Positions 1 through 7,567 of a stretch of DNA of 20,559 bases are shown here, piece by piece. Positions within the stretch are counted from its first letter, which is position 1. Each line of letters starts with the position of its first letter. This DNA comes from Opitutia bacterium UBA5964 (GTDB lineage: Bacteria; Verrucomicrobiota; Verrucomicrobiia; Opitutales; Coraliomargaritaceae). The translations under genes and the position numbers were made by a program. The DNA lies in NCBI GenBank assembly GCA_002430605.1, contig DJBY01000115.1, forward strand, positions 11,617-32,175, in the 5' to 3' direction. Under the pieces are notes generated by a model. It was not told the origin of the DNA and searched no databases. It saw only the letters and a list, made by a program, of their open reading frames with translations.

Positions 1-86
1 CCCTCGTTTACATCGGCATTGGCTCAACGTGAGCGACTCGCCCTCGTTTACATCGGCATTGGCTCAACGTGGGCGACTCGCCCACG
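1..86. repeat. 40-bp tandem repeat, two copies, ending in a perfect hairpin
   Basis: Bases 1-40 and 41-80 are the same 40-bp unit, beginning CCCTCGTTTACATCGG and ending GCGACTCG. They differ only at the A32/G72 position. The last unit runs into CCCACG, creating a perfect 8-bp stem, CGTGGGCG at 68-75 and CGCCCACG at 79-86, with a three-base loop. The equivalent junction of copies 1 and 2 (28-46) pairs less well because of two mismatches. The array starts at base 1, so more copies may lie outside the window. No ORF covers it convincingly. It may be an intergenic repeat family or a structured 3' end of the gene to the left; no T-tract follows, so a classical terminator is not supported. Confidence 0.85.
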
Positions 87-200
87 CTCGATACAGAAAA
101 CTAATTAACCATCACTCATTCGCAATTCGATGTTGAGCTCGAACCGACGTCCAACTGTTACACCATCCGACTTTTATATCTTTCTCCCGCGACAAAGTCG

Positions 201-1727
201 CTACTTACCAAGATCATATTGATCGATACGCTTGCGTAGCGTGGCCCGCGTGATGCCGAGTATTTCAGCGGCTTTGACTTGCTTGCCCCCCACGTCTTCG
301 AGCGTACGCTTGATGATTTCGCGCTCGGCGTGTTGGAGTATATTGGTGCCATGCGCCTCACGCAGTTGCTTATAGACTTCGGCAAATGGCTCGCCGAAAG
401 GCATACTCACTGGTGCATCCGCCGCTGGCACTTCAGCATGTGGCACTTCGGTCGATTCGACAGATTGGGCGCGGTCATCGATGTTTAAAAAATTGTCGCC
501 TACCGGCGGCGCAGGCGCATCGACTCCTCCGACTGCGGAGAGGAGTTCCTGCGGCAAGTCTTTGATTAAAATCGTATCACCCTGCGCCATCACCGCACTG
601 CGATAGATCAAATTCTCCAGCTCGCGGACGTTGCCCGGCCAAGTGTATTTTGACAACACCGCCATCGCCTCAGGCGAGATCGCCTTGGTCGCGGCCTTAC
701 TATCACGAGCGAGTCGCTTGAGCACAAAATCGACCAACAGCGGCACATCCTCGAGACGCTCACGCAGCGGCGGCAGTTGAATGCGCACCACATTTAAGCG
801 GTAATAGAGATCTTCACGGAAAGTCTTTTCCTGCACCATCGCTTCGAGCGGTTTATTGGTGGCAGCGAGCAGGCGCACATCGACCTTGACGGTCTCACTA
901 CTGCCGACGCGCTGAATCTCGCCTTCCTGCAGGGCACGCAGAATCTTGGTCTGCGTGGCGAGCGCCATATCGCCGATCTCATCGAGAAAAATGGTGCCAC
1001 CATCGCACAGCTCAAACTTACCAATGCGCTGTGTCGTAGCTCCGGTAAACGAGCCCTTCTCGTGGCCAAACAACTCGCTCTCGATCAAATTGTCCGGAAT
1101 CGCAGCGCAATTAACCGCGATGTAAGGCTTCTGCGCGCGCAGACTATTTTTAAAAATCGCGCGGGCGATTAATTCCTTACCGGTGCCACTCTCGCCCGTA
1201 ACCATCACCGTCACATCACTGGCGGCGACCTGACCGATCATTTTAAACACCGCCTGCATCGCAGACGAGCTGCCGATAATACCGCCCTCGATCTCCTCCG
1301 CGCTCACCCCCTCCGACTTCACGCCTTGGTTCGCACGGACAAGATCGCTCGAAGCCGCCAGAGCCGAATCGATCAACGACAGGATCTTCTTCGGGTCAAA
1401 GGGTTTCATGATGTAGTCGAACGCGCCGAACTTCATCGCCTCAATTGTGGTCTGAGTCGTGCCATAGGCAGTCATCAAGATAATCATCGCATTCGGGTTT
1501 GCCCCGCGCAGATGTTGCAGGGCTTCAATCCCGCTCATGCCTCCCATCCGATTATCCAGCAGGATCACGTCCGGCCCATGCTGCTCAGCCATCTGCAAGC
1601 CCGCCTCCCCGCTATCCGCCTCGATGAAGTTGCACGTACGCGCCGAAAGAACACGCTTGAGAGAGTAACGAAGATCATCGTCATCATCGATGACGAGAAT
1701 AGTAGGTGTATTTGATGTGGAAGCCAT
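201..1727 (-). CDS. Sigma-54-dependent response regulator (NtrC family)
   Basis: A phosphorylation-controlled activator of sigma-54 RNA polymerase, 508 residues from the chosen ATG. The receiver domain spans about 8-125, with an acidic pocket at D14-D17, likely phospho-acceptor D58 (ILLDNRMGG), T86 and K108. The AAA+ domain spans about 150-395: Walker A GESGTGKE (178-185), sigma-54 contact loop GSFTGA (225-230, a Ser variant of GAFTGA) and Walker B GGTIFLDE (243-250). An Ala/Pro/Glu-rich linker of about 60 residues follows, then a Fis-type helix-turn-helix near 480-505. The ORF is open further upstream (to 1829), but the start at 1727 fits where receiver homology begins. No histidine kinase is adjacent, so this is an orphan within the window. 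Its targets cannot be read from sequence; the large pilin-like gene transcribed divergently is a candidate, since NtrC-type regulators often control pili, but this is only proximity. Confidence 0.93.
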   Translation of the reverse strand: MASTSNTPTILVIDDDDDLRYSLKRVLSARTCNFIEADSGEAGLQMAEQHGPDVILLDNRMGGMSGIEALQHLRGANPNAMIILMTAYGTTQTTIEAMKFGAFDYIMKPFDPKKILSLIDSALAASSDLVRANQGVKSEGVSAEEIEGGIIGSSSAMQAVFKMIGQVAASDVTVMVTGESGTGKELIARAIFKNSLRAQKPYIAVNCAAIPDNLIESELFGHEKGSFTGATTQRIGKFELCDGGTIFLDEIGDMALATQTKILRALQEGEIQRVGSSETVKVDVRLLAATNKPLEAMVQEKTFREDLYYRLNVVRIQLPPLRERLEDVPLLVDFVLKRLARDSKAATKAISPEAMAVLSKYTWPGNVRELENLIYRSAVMAQGDTILIKDLPQELLSAVGGVDAPAPPVGDNFLNIDDRAQSVESTEVPHAEVPAADAPVSMPFGEPFAEVYKQLREAHGTNILQHAEREIIKRTLEDVGGKQVKAAEILGITRATLRKRIDQYDLGK

Positions 1728-1943
1728 GACTACTGAAAGTGGTAGATAATCTGTTAAGCACTGTAGGTGATAGCAAGAAGGATGCTCATTTGATTTTTTC
1801 GTGAAAAAATAATCAAAACGCCCATGCAACTGAACCCACTGGGCCGTTCACGCAAAATTTAAACCAGAGAAATAACTTAATAAAAACTCGTTATTTCTCC
1901 TCGCGCTTCAGGTAAAACACCTTCTAGTTCAGTGCTAGAATCC
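1728..1943. promoter_or_regulatory. Divergent control region with a perfect 10-bp inverted repeat
   Basis: This AT-rich 216-bp gap lies between the response regulator (-) and the pilin-like gene (+). It holds GAGAAATAAC at 1867-1876 and its exact reverse complement GTTATTTCTC at 1890-1899, separated by 13 bases. The element ends 44 bases before the ATG at 1944, where an operator or an mRNA leader hairpin could act. There is no T-run after either arm, so it is not an obvious terminator. A T6/A6 hairpin with loop CGTG sits at 1794-1809. No confident -35/-10 or -24/-12 promoter was identified. Confidence 0.5.
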
Positions 1944-4900
1944 ATGAAGCCTCACTGCGTTATAAATAGACAAAATAGCCATCTCGATGGCTTTGCATTG
2001 GTACTCGCGTTGTTGCTAATGGCGTTCGTGCTATTGCTGATCCTCTCGATGACGGCCCTGCTGCAAGTCGAGAGCCGAGTGGCAAGCAACAGTCTGCAAA
2101 TATTGCAAGCACGTGAGCACGCACGTCTCGCGCTCATGCTCGCGATCGGCCAGCTCCAGAAACACGCTGGCCCCGATCAACGCGTGACCGCTCGCGCCGA
2201 CATCCTCGGCGACGGCAAATTCGATCCGTCGACTCGGTTCTGGACTGGCGTGTGGGACACCACCGATCCGACCGCCGCACCGACGTGGTTGGTATCGGGA
2301 GCGAGTGCAACCCCCCGCATTGCGCCTCTAGACCCTATCACGATGGAAGTCGGTTTCTCCGTTTCGAGTAATAACCCGAACCAGTCGAATAACTTTTTAC
2401 CGACACGCGTGGCAGCTCAAGGCCTCGACCATGGGCAGTATGCGTGGTGGATCTCCGATGAAGGCATGAAGGCGGCAATGAGCGTCCATGAAGCGCTGCA
2501 TAAAGCGCTCGACGCACTCCCAGAAGGCGACCGCTATCTCGACTACAACTTCAACTCAAATAAGCTGTTGCACGCGCGGCATGACCCTAACTTCGACTAC
2601 CACTTACTCTTCGACATTAATGACCAAAGTAGCTCAATCAAGGAGCTGCTGGATCAGGTAATATACCAAGATCAAATAGAGATACTCGCCGCAAATAAGT
2701 CGCAGGCTGATCGGGAAAAAATTCGAGCGACATTCAGGCACGACCATACCCTTCGAAACCGTTTTGTACTGTCTGACCCGAGCAATGGAGGTCTAAAAAA
2801 AGATCTTAGCTTTCTCAAAACACTGGACTTCGCCACGACTACCCAAGCGCAGCTCGACACGCTCTACAACGAACCGAACAACCTGATCACCAAAGGAGCG
2901 ATTCAGTTGCTCCAATTCAGGGGTAATCCTACCGCTCATCCCAGCAACGAGATCATCGGGATGCAACTCGGCGAAGATACGATTGCGACAACTGAAGCCA
3001 AAGCCAACTACTTCGATCTATTGCCAGTCATCACCGAACTACAAGTCAGCTTAGGCATCGCCTCTGAAGGTGGCAACGCCTCCAACAGTTCGACGACCGA
3101 CAGCTCGGTCTACCTAGTATATAAAGTGTATCTGGAGCTGTGGAATCCCTACACTGTTCCCATCATGATCGGTGATAGCAACATGCCTGATTCTCTAGGA
3201 TTTTCAGACATTGCCGTCGAAATAGAGAATCTACCCAATTTCAACATCACCAATAACAATTCGGCCAGTTCCGTGATCGGCTCAATCCCAAATATCCGAA
3301 TCAAATGGAGTGATCACCGTAGCTCTAAAATCCTGCGGCCCGGGATGGTTTTCCAGACCACACTGCCTCTCGATTCGGGCAGCAGCAGCAATTCTCACGG
3401 CGACAACAACAGCGGCACGATTCAACAAGTCTTGGCGGGAAGCATACTCGGCAATCGATCCGACGACTATACTGGCACATTCACTTTCAACAGCTCGCCC
3501 GTCGAAATAACACTGCAGGCCATCAATGCCAGCAATCAGGAGCGAGAGATGATAACAATCGAGTTAAAGAATTATTCCGACTTCACTATCGATTATGATT
3601 ACAACAGCTACAACAACCGAGCCTCTTGGTTAAAGCGCGTGCCCACTTCCAGCACTGGGGCATGGGGTATGAACACTAATTCTCTCGAGGTCCCCGGCTA
3701 CGCATTTGCATTTCGTTATCGCATGTTAGACGAGCAAGAAGCACCAGGAGCCATTGATGACATTTCAAATTGGCTCAGCGAATACGACATCCGCAGCCGC
3801 TCTATCAGCGTAGATATTGATTCTTGGGATCTGAACGAGGCATGGACCTCCACCCCGGCCCTACCCTACGACTTCAGAGTTAATGGGGCAGATGCTGATC
3901 TCTCTACATTCGAGCCAAGCGAAAGCTTCAAAGGCGACCATTTCTTCCATTACGAAACTTCAAGCAGTTACACAGGTCGACGCGACCGCATTGCACGCTT
4001 CATCGATCCACCGATCAGCGAAGTCACTGACCTTGGCGCTTTCAGGGGCCTCAAATACAAAGATTATCCCGCCAACTCGATTGGCAACTCCTGGGGCGGC
4101 GATCTAAACGATCACTATGATCGCTATTATTTCTCTACCCTACCAGATCCTAAAAACGTAGAGTGGGATAGCACAATCCCACTAGCTAACGGTCGGATTA
4201 CCCATCACATCGACATCCCCCAACTGATCGATACAGATGCGGCCGAACACTTATTCATCGAAAACGGCTTCAATCTAAATTCGACCTCCAAAGAGAGTTG
4301 GAAGAGTCTGCTATCGAGCAAAAGCTTCCCTGAAAATACATACGATTTTCGTTACGAGCAAGCCGACGATTCAAATGCACCAGAATGGGATACACATGCC
4401 ACTGCAATTGATCGAATTACCGTCACTCAGCCACACGCGATGGTTCATAATCTAAGCGAGAGACCTAGCGACTCACGCTTCAATTTCGTCTCGCGAGCAG
4501 ACCGCAGTGACTACCTCAATGCCTTCAGCATCGACAATATAAATTGGCTAAATTCGCTCCAATACCCGACCTTCTATCAGTCGATCCGAGAGCTTACGGA
4601 GGCGGACGTGGAAGACCTAAGCTCTGCCATCGTCCAACAACTACAAATGTATTACGAAGATAACGGTCATCCACCTCTCAGTATGGCCGACTGGCTCAAT
4701 TCTGGCCTACTGCAAGATGCGATCAACGCCGTCCCAAGCCTAAACAACCGAGAGAATGACACGGACTTAATTCCCCCACACACGCCCGCACACATCTCAC
4801 AAGCCACGCTACTGAATGCTCTAGGCCCTTTTTCCTTTGTGCGCTCAGACACCTTCCGAATTCGCGCCTACGGCTCTGCGCGCAACGAACGCAATGACGA

Positions 4901-5021
4901 TCCCCAATCCGAAGCTTACCTCGAAGCAGTGCTACAGCGCTTACCCGACGAGCAAAGTAATAGCCTGTTCGGACGATCATTTAAAATCCTCAACATTCAA
5001 TGGATTGCTCCAATCAATTAG
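1944..5021 (+). CDS. Large pilin-like protein, Verru_Chthon cassette protein A type
   Basis: A 1025-residue protein with a type IV pilin-like N-terminus: a short polar leader, then G16-F17 and one hydrophobic helix to about residue 41, followed by an amphipathic stretch. Position +5 after the putative prepilin cleavage is Leu rather than Glu, as in GspK/PilX-type minor pilins. The segment LQ(K)HAGPDQRVTA near 71-83 is, from memory, a hallmark of a large protein family in Verrucomicrobiota related to Verru_Chthon cassette protein A (TIGR02600). The remainder is a long exported region rich in Asn, Ser and Asp, with a Ser/Asn-rich low-complexity patch near residue 475. A GTG at 1932 is also possible; ATG 1944 was chosen as the standard codon, and neither has a Shine-Dalgarno sequence. 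It probably inserts in the inner membrane and acts in a pseudopilus or secretion-like structure. The other cassette members (B, C, D) are absent; only one small exported protein follows. Confidence 0.72.
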   Translation: MKPHCVINRQNSHLDGFALVLALLLMAFVLLLILSMTALLQVESRVASNSLQILQAREHARLALMLAIGQLQKHAGPDQRVTARADILGDGKFDPSTRFWTGVWDTTDPTAAPTWLVSGASATPRIAPLDPITMEVGFSVSSNNPNQSNNFLPTRVAAQGLDHGQYAWWISDEGMKAAMSVHEALHKALDALPEGDRYLDYNFNSNKLLHARHDPNFDYHLLFDINDQSSSIKELLDQVIYQDQIEILAANKSQADREKIRATFRHDHTLRNRFVLSDPSNGGLKKDLSFLKTLDFATTTQAQLDTLYNEPNNLITKGAIQLLQFRGNPTAHPSNEIIGMQLGEDTIATTEAKANYFDLLPVITELQVSLGIASEGGNASNSSTTDSSVYLVYKVYLELWNPYTVPIMIGDSNMPDSLGFSDIAVEIENLPNFNITNNNSASSVIGSIPNIRIKWSDHRSSKILRPGMVFQTTLPLDSGSSSNSHGDNNSGTIQQVLAGSILGNRSDDYTGTFTFNSSPVEITLQAINASNQEREMITIELKNYSDFTIDYDYNSYNNRASWLKRVPTSSTGAWGMNTNSLEVPGYAFAFRYRMLDEQEAPGAIDDISNWLSEYDIRSRSISVDIDSWDLNEAWTSTPALPYDFRVNGADADLSTFEPSESFKGDHFFHYETSSSYTGRRDRIARFIDPPISEVTDLGAFRGLKYKDYPANSIGNSWGGDLNDHYDRYYFSTLPDPKNVEWDSTIPLANGRITHHIDIPQLIDTDAAEHLFIENGFNLNSTSKESWKSLLSSKSFPENTYDFRYEQADDSNAPEWDTHATAIDRITVTQPHAMVHNLSERPSDSRFNFVSRADRSDYLNAFSIDNINWLNSLQYPTFYQSIRELTEADVEDLSSAIVQQLQMYYEDNGHPPLSMADWLNSGLLQDAINAVPSLNNRENDTDLIPPHTPAHISQATLLNALGPFSFVRSDTFRIRAYGSARNERNDDPQSEAYLEAVLQRLPDEQSNSLFGRSFKILNIQWIAPIN

Positions 5022-5041
5022 TCGCCATCACTGCGCAAGTA

Positions 5042-5743
5042 ATGAAATTCTACACTTACATTTGGATGACCTTAGTTGCAGTGGCTACAGTACGGGCAGC
5101 CGAGCCAGCCTCTTACTCTGTTACTTTTTCGACCTATGCACTGCGAGCACTGGAAACTGAAAACCTCTATTACGCAGATGCCCCCGAAAGTTTAACTAAA
5201 CTTGAGTTCCGGAAAAAGAGCCGATCAGACCATTACCAAGCTACAATTCAAAGTGAGGACGGCACACTCCGAATTTACCGCAGAAACGCGACATCAGCAA
5301 AAAAAACGCCGGCCATATTAGTCGGCCGAATTCGAATCGAACCAACCAACGTTCCTCTACTCCTACTCATCACACAAGGTAGCGATCGCACAAATGATAC
5401 GATCAACGCCTATGCAATCGACGATTCACAACACAACTTCCCCCTCGGGAGTATTCGCCTAGTCAATATCGCAGGGATTGATGTATTTGCAAAGATCGGC
5501 ACAGCACAGATTGCCTTAGAAAACGAAGGCATAAGCCAAGCATACACTGAGGGAAACCGGGATCCACTTGGTATTTCCATAGCCGCAAAAGGCAACAATC
5601 GCTACCATCTACTCTACAAGAACAACATTCGGATTACTTCCGGTAGTCGCAGCCTGCTCATTCTAACACCCCCGACTCGAGAAGGCTCAATACGCATCGG
5701 AGGGCAGCTATTAATGGAATCCCCAAACGAGATTAAGGAGTAA
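5042..5743 (+). CDS. Exported protein of unknown function, partner of the pilin-like protein
   Basis: A 233-residue product not recognised as any named family. ATG 5042 gives a clean Sec signal peptide: MKFYTYIWM, a hydrophobic core, then VRA-AEP as a likely cleavage site near residue 19. An earlier in-frame ATG at 5000 would put 14 polar residues before the signal and overlap the upstream gene, so it is less likely. The mature part alternates short hydrophobic and polar stretches, suggesting beta structure, and has no cysteine motif or catalytic signature. It begins 20 bases after the pilin-like gene stops, on the same strand, so the two are probably co-transcribed and may work together at the cell envelope. 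It ends 9 bases before the convergent Nudix gene, with no room for a separate terminator. Confidence 0.7.
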   Translation: MKFYTYIWMTLVAVATVRAAEPASYSVTFSTYALRALETENLYYADAPESLTKLEFRKKSRSDHYQATIQSEDGTLRIYRRNATSAKKTPAILVGRIRIEPTNVPLLLLITQGSDRTNDTINAYAIDDSQHNFPLGSIRLVNIAGIDVFAKIGTAQIALENEGISQAYTEGNRDPLGISIAAKGNNRYHLLYKNNIRITSGSRSLLILTPPTREGSIRIGGQLLMESPNEIKE

Positions 5744-5752
5744 ACTCATCAC

Positions 5753-6298
5753 CTATAACGCTCCGTATTTCTCCCACAGATAGGTGAACGACCAGGCGAA
5801 ATCGCGAGGGCGCTCTTCGATCCATGCATTCAACTCATCGAGGTCGATCCATTTACCATCGCTCACTTCTTCAGGATCGAGCATGAACGGGCCTTCTGCC
5901 CTGCAACGGTAGACCCAAACGAACTCCTGCCCAGTTTGCTTACAAGGGGACACCTTAAACATGCGCTCTAATCCGTTAGGCACTGTGAGGCCAATTTCTT
6001 CAGCCAGTTCACGGGGCGCTGCGGCATCGTAGTCCTCGCCACTATCGACGTGGCCAGAACAAGAACTCACCCATTTGCCTGGCGCCGAATCTTTGTTCAA
6101 CGAGCGGCGCTGTAGATACAATTGCCCCGCAGCGTTAAAGACGAACACATGCACCGCACGGTGCATTAACTGCTCGCGATGAACCACGGAACGCTCCTCT
6201 GCGCGCAAGACAGTGTCCTCGGAATCAACGACATCAAATAGTTCGAATTTTTGCACGGGTAGTTCTGAAAGGAAGGCGGTCATATAATGCTGAACCAT
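5753..6298 (-). CDS. Nudix hydrolase (IPP isomerase/YfcD-like subgroup)
   Basis: A 181-residue enzyme predicted to hydrolyse a nucleoside-diphosphate-linked or other diphosphate substrate with divalent metal. The Nudix box is complete at residues 82-104: G-HVDSG-E-DYDAAAP-RELAEEIGL, matching Gx5Ex7REUxEExGU. The region before it (HRAVHVFVFN...LYLQRRS..KD..PGKW) resembles the YfcD and isopentenyl-diphosphate isomerase branch. The isomerase 'CGHP' motif is here CSGHVDSGE, so true isomerase activity is doubtful. The gene lies 104 bases downstream of folE2 on the same strand. Because FolE2 makes dihydroneopterin triphosphate, whose pyrophosphate is removed by Nudix enzymes in folate synthesis in some bacteria, that role is possible but unproven. 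A second in-frame ATG at 6283 is an alternative start; neither has a Shine-Dalgarno sequence. Confidence 0.88.
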   Translation of the reverse strand: MVQHYMTAFLSELPVQKFELFDVVDSEDTVLRAEERSVVHREQLMHRAVHVFVFNAAGQLYLQRRSLNKDSAPGKWVSSCSGHVDSGEDYDAAAPRELAEEIGLTVPNGLERMFKVSPCKQTGQEFVWVYRCRAEGPFMLDPEEVSDGKWIDLDELNAWIEERPRDFAWSFTYLWEKYGAL

Positions 6299-6402
6299 GA
6301 AGAGCGGATTTAGCGACTAAAGTTCCACCTGTGAAGTATAAAAAGGACACAATCAGCCGAAGACCCACCGCTCTGCCTAATCGCGTAATACCAAGCAAGC
6401 GC

Positions 6403-7383
6403 CTAGCGAATCAAGCCCTTGAAATCTTCAAAGTGACCAGTAAAGCCACCGGGGACACCTTTATTGATCACAGCAACCGCATCATGCGAATGCAGCGATT
6501 CGAGGTGCGCACAGGCGACTTGAAAATCAACAATACGCGGTTCCTCGTCGAGTTGCTCGTAGAGAAGACGTGCGGCATCTTCGACAAATTTGGTAAAGGC
6601 ACCATTCATCTCGGCAAATGCTTGCTCGTCCTCGCGCTTGACCATGACTTGCGTCTCGGTCTTGAGGGCTTCGAGGCAAATCTGCTGAATCTCTTCGATC
6701 GTAACATGTGCTTCCTCGGCCACCTCGACGCTCACGCGGGCGGTGCTACGCTGCGAGTGCGGGATGCCATATACATTACGACTCTCACGCGCATGCTCGG
6801 AAAGCTCGGATGAGCACGGGCAGGCAGATGAATAAACAAAGTCAAAGTGGATGTACTTACGGAAACGGTTGAGCTCGTCGATTTTGCCTTCGAATGCGCA
6901 TGTGTAATACTGCCAGCCTTCGAGGCCACTGCGAAGGCTCGGCTTGAGGATTGGGTACTCGAAATCGAGCTTCAGCTGCGCACGGTGCGCAATGACCTCA
7001 GTCTTATACTCAAGCAAAATCTCGTGCAAGAGGTCGGGCGTAAAAATACGCTCTTGAAATGTGTAGAACACACGCATGATGCGCGACATGTTGATCCCCT
7101 TCTGGTTGGCCTCCAAAGAGACTGTGCCAGTGATCGAGGTTTCGAGCGTCTGCGTATCAGAAGTGGGCGTGATGTAGCGCAGCGGCAGCCTGAAATTTGA
7201 AATCCCGACCTTGAGGATGGGCACATTAGCACCGAATATCTGCTGCGCGTCCGCGTTCTGCATATCAGGCAGGCCGGAGCGATATTCATCGGTAAGAACG
7301 AAATTCTGGTCATAGGATTTCACTGGCTTCGCGGCGGCGGCAGTCAATTGGTCCTGTGCTGGAATGCTATTTTTATTTTTCAT
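6403..7383 (-). CDS. folE2: GTP cyclohydrolase FolE2 (type IB)
   Basis: A 326-residue member of the GCYH-IB family, which converts GTP to 7,8-dihydroneopterin triphosphate, the first step of folate and related pterin or deazaguanine pathways. Family landmarks are visible: LPDMQN near 38-43, the KGINMSR motif at 95-101, the ACPCS cysteine motif (C188/C190) with SEHAR after it, GIPHSQRS (H209), and KFVEDAAR (E268). Type IB enzymes tolerate metals other than zinc and often operate when zinc is scarce. No canonical FolE (type IA) is in the window, so it may be the sole enzyme here. The reading frame is open upstream to 7515, but start ATG 7383 (MKNKNS) was chosen because family homology begins after it. 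The Nudix gene follows on the same strand. The upstream region is shared with the divergent metallo-hydrolase. Confidence 0.93.
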   Translation of the reverse strand: MKNKNSIPAQDQLTAAAAKPVKSYDQNFVLTDEYRSGLPDMQNADAQQIFGANVPILKVGISNFRLPLRYITPTSDTQTLETSITGTVSLEANQKGINMSRIMRVFYTFQERIFTPDLLHEILLEYKTEVIAHRAQLKLDFEYPILKPSLRSGLEGWQYYTCAFEGKIDELNRFRKYIHFDFVYSSACPCSSELSEHARESRNVYGIPHSQRSTARVSVEVAEEAHVTIEEIQQICLEALKTETQVMVKREDEQAFAEMNGAFTKFVEDAARLLYEQLDEEPRIVDFQVACAHLESLHSHDAVAVINKGVPGGFTGHFEDFKGLIR

Positions 7384-7567
7384 GCTTCGATGGATCGCCT
7401 GTAGGCTTGCAACCGTCACTCTCATAACAAGCTGCCTGAGAATGACTAGAGGCGCAAGCCCATGTCTATCTTTGTAGGAGCGGAGGAGGTAAAGCAGTAT
7501 TGCCCGACTTGGCAAGTTCGGAAAAATGCGTTGCCGAACTTGCCAAGCGTGCTAAGCCTCTGCGCAC
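7384..7567. promoter_or_regulatory. Divergent region with a perfect 14-bp inverted repeat
   Basis: This 184-bp gap separates folE2 (-) and the metallo-hydrolase (+). CTTGGCAAGTTCGG at 7508-7521 and its exact reverse complement CCGAACTTGCCAAG at 7534-7547 flank a 12-base loop. The outer CTTGGCAAG of each arm is itself nearly palindromic. The element ends 20 bases before the ATG at 7568, so as RNA it would form a strong hairpin close to the start codon; as DNA it could be an operator or a REP-like repeat. TGTAGGAGCG at 7473-7482 and GGAGGAGGT at 7482-7490 lie next to it. Outer arms GGCTTGC (7404-7410) and GCAAGCC (7454-7460) form a looser pair. No T-run follows the main hairpin. Confidence 0.6.

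Noticed and set aside
1..86. CRISPR array
   Set aside because: Adjacent identical units without spacers, and no cas genes in the window.
189..201. Short GCGAC-AAA-GTCGC hairpin overlapping the stop codon of the response regulator
   Set aside because: Five base pairs, no T-tract downstream on the minus strand, so not a convincing terminator.
225..1727. Loss-of-function in the GAFTGA loop of the response regulator (GSFTGA)
   Set aside because: Ser at this position occurs in other sigma-54 activators as far as is known, and all other ATPase motifs are intact, so it is not evidence of inactivity.
1794..1809. T6-CGTG-A6 hairpin in the divergent region, considered as a terminator
   Set aside because: Pure A-T stem, too weak, and it lies upstream of both genes rather than after one.
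6331..6813. Plus-strand ORF of 160 codons opposite folE2
   Set aside because: It lies almost entirely antisense to a clearly conserved enzyme and shows no family signature; similar antisense or out-of-frame ORFs (for example 1326-1715, 8469-8888, 13012-13755) were rejected for the same reason.
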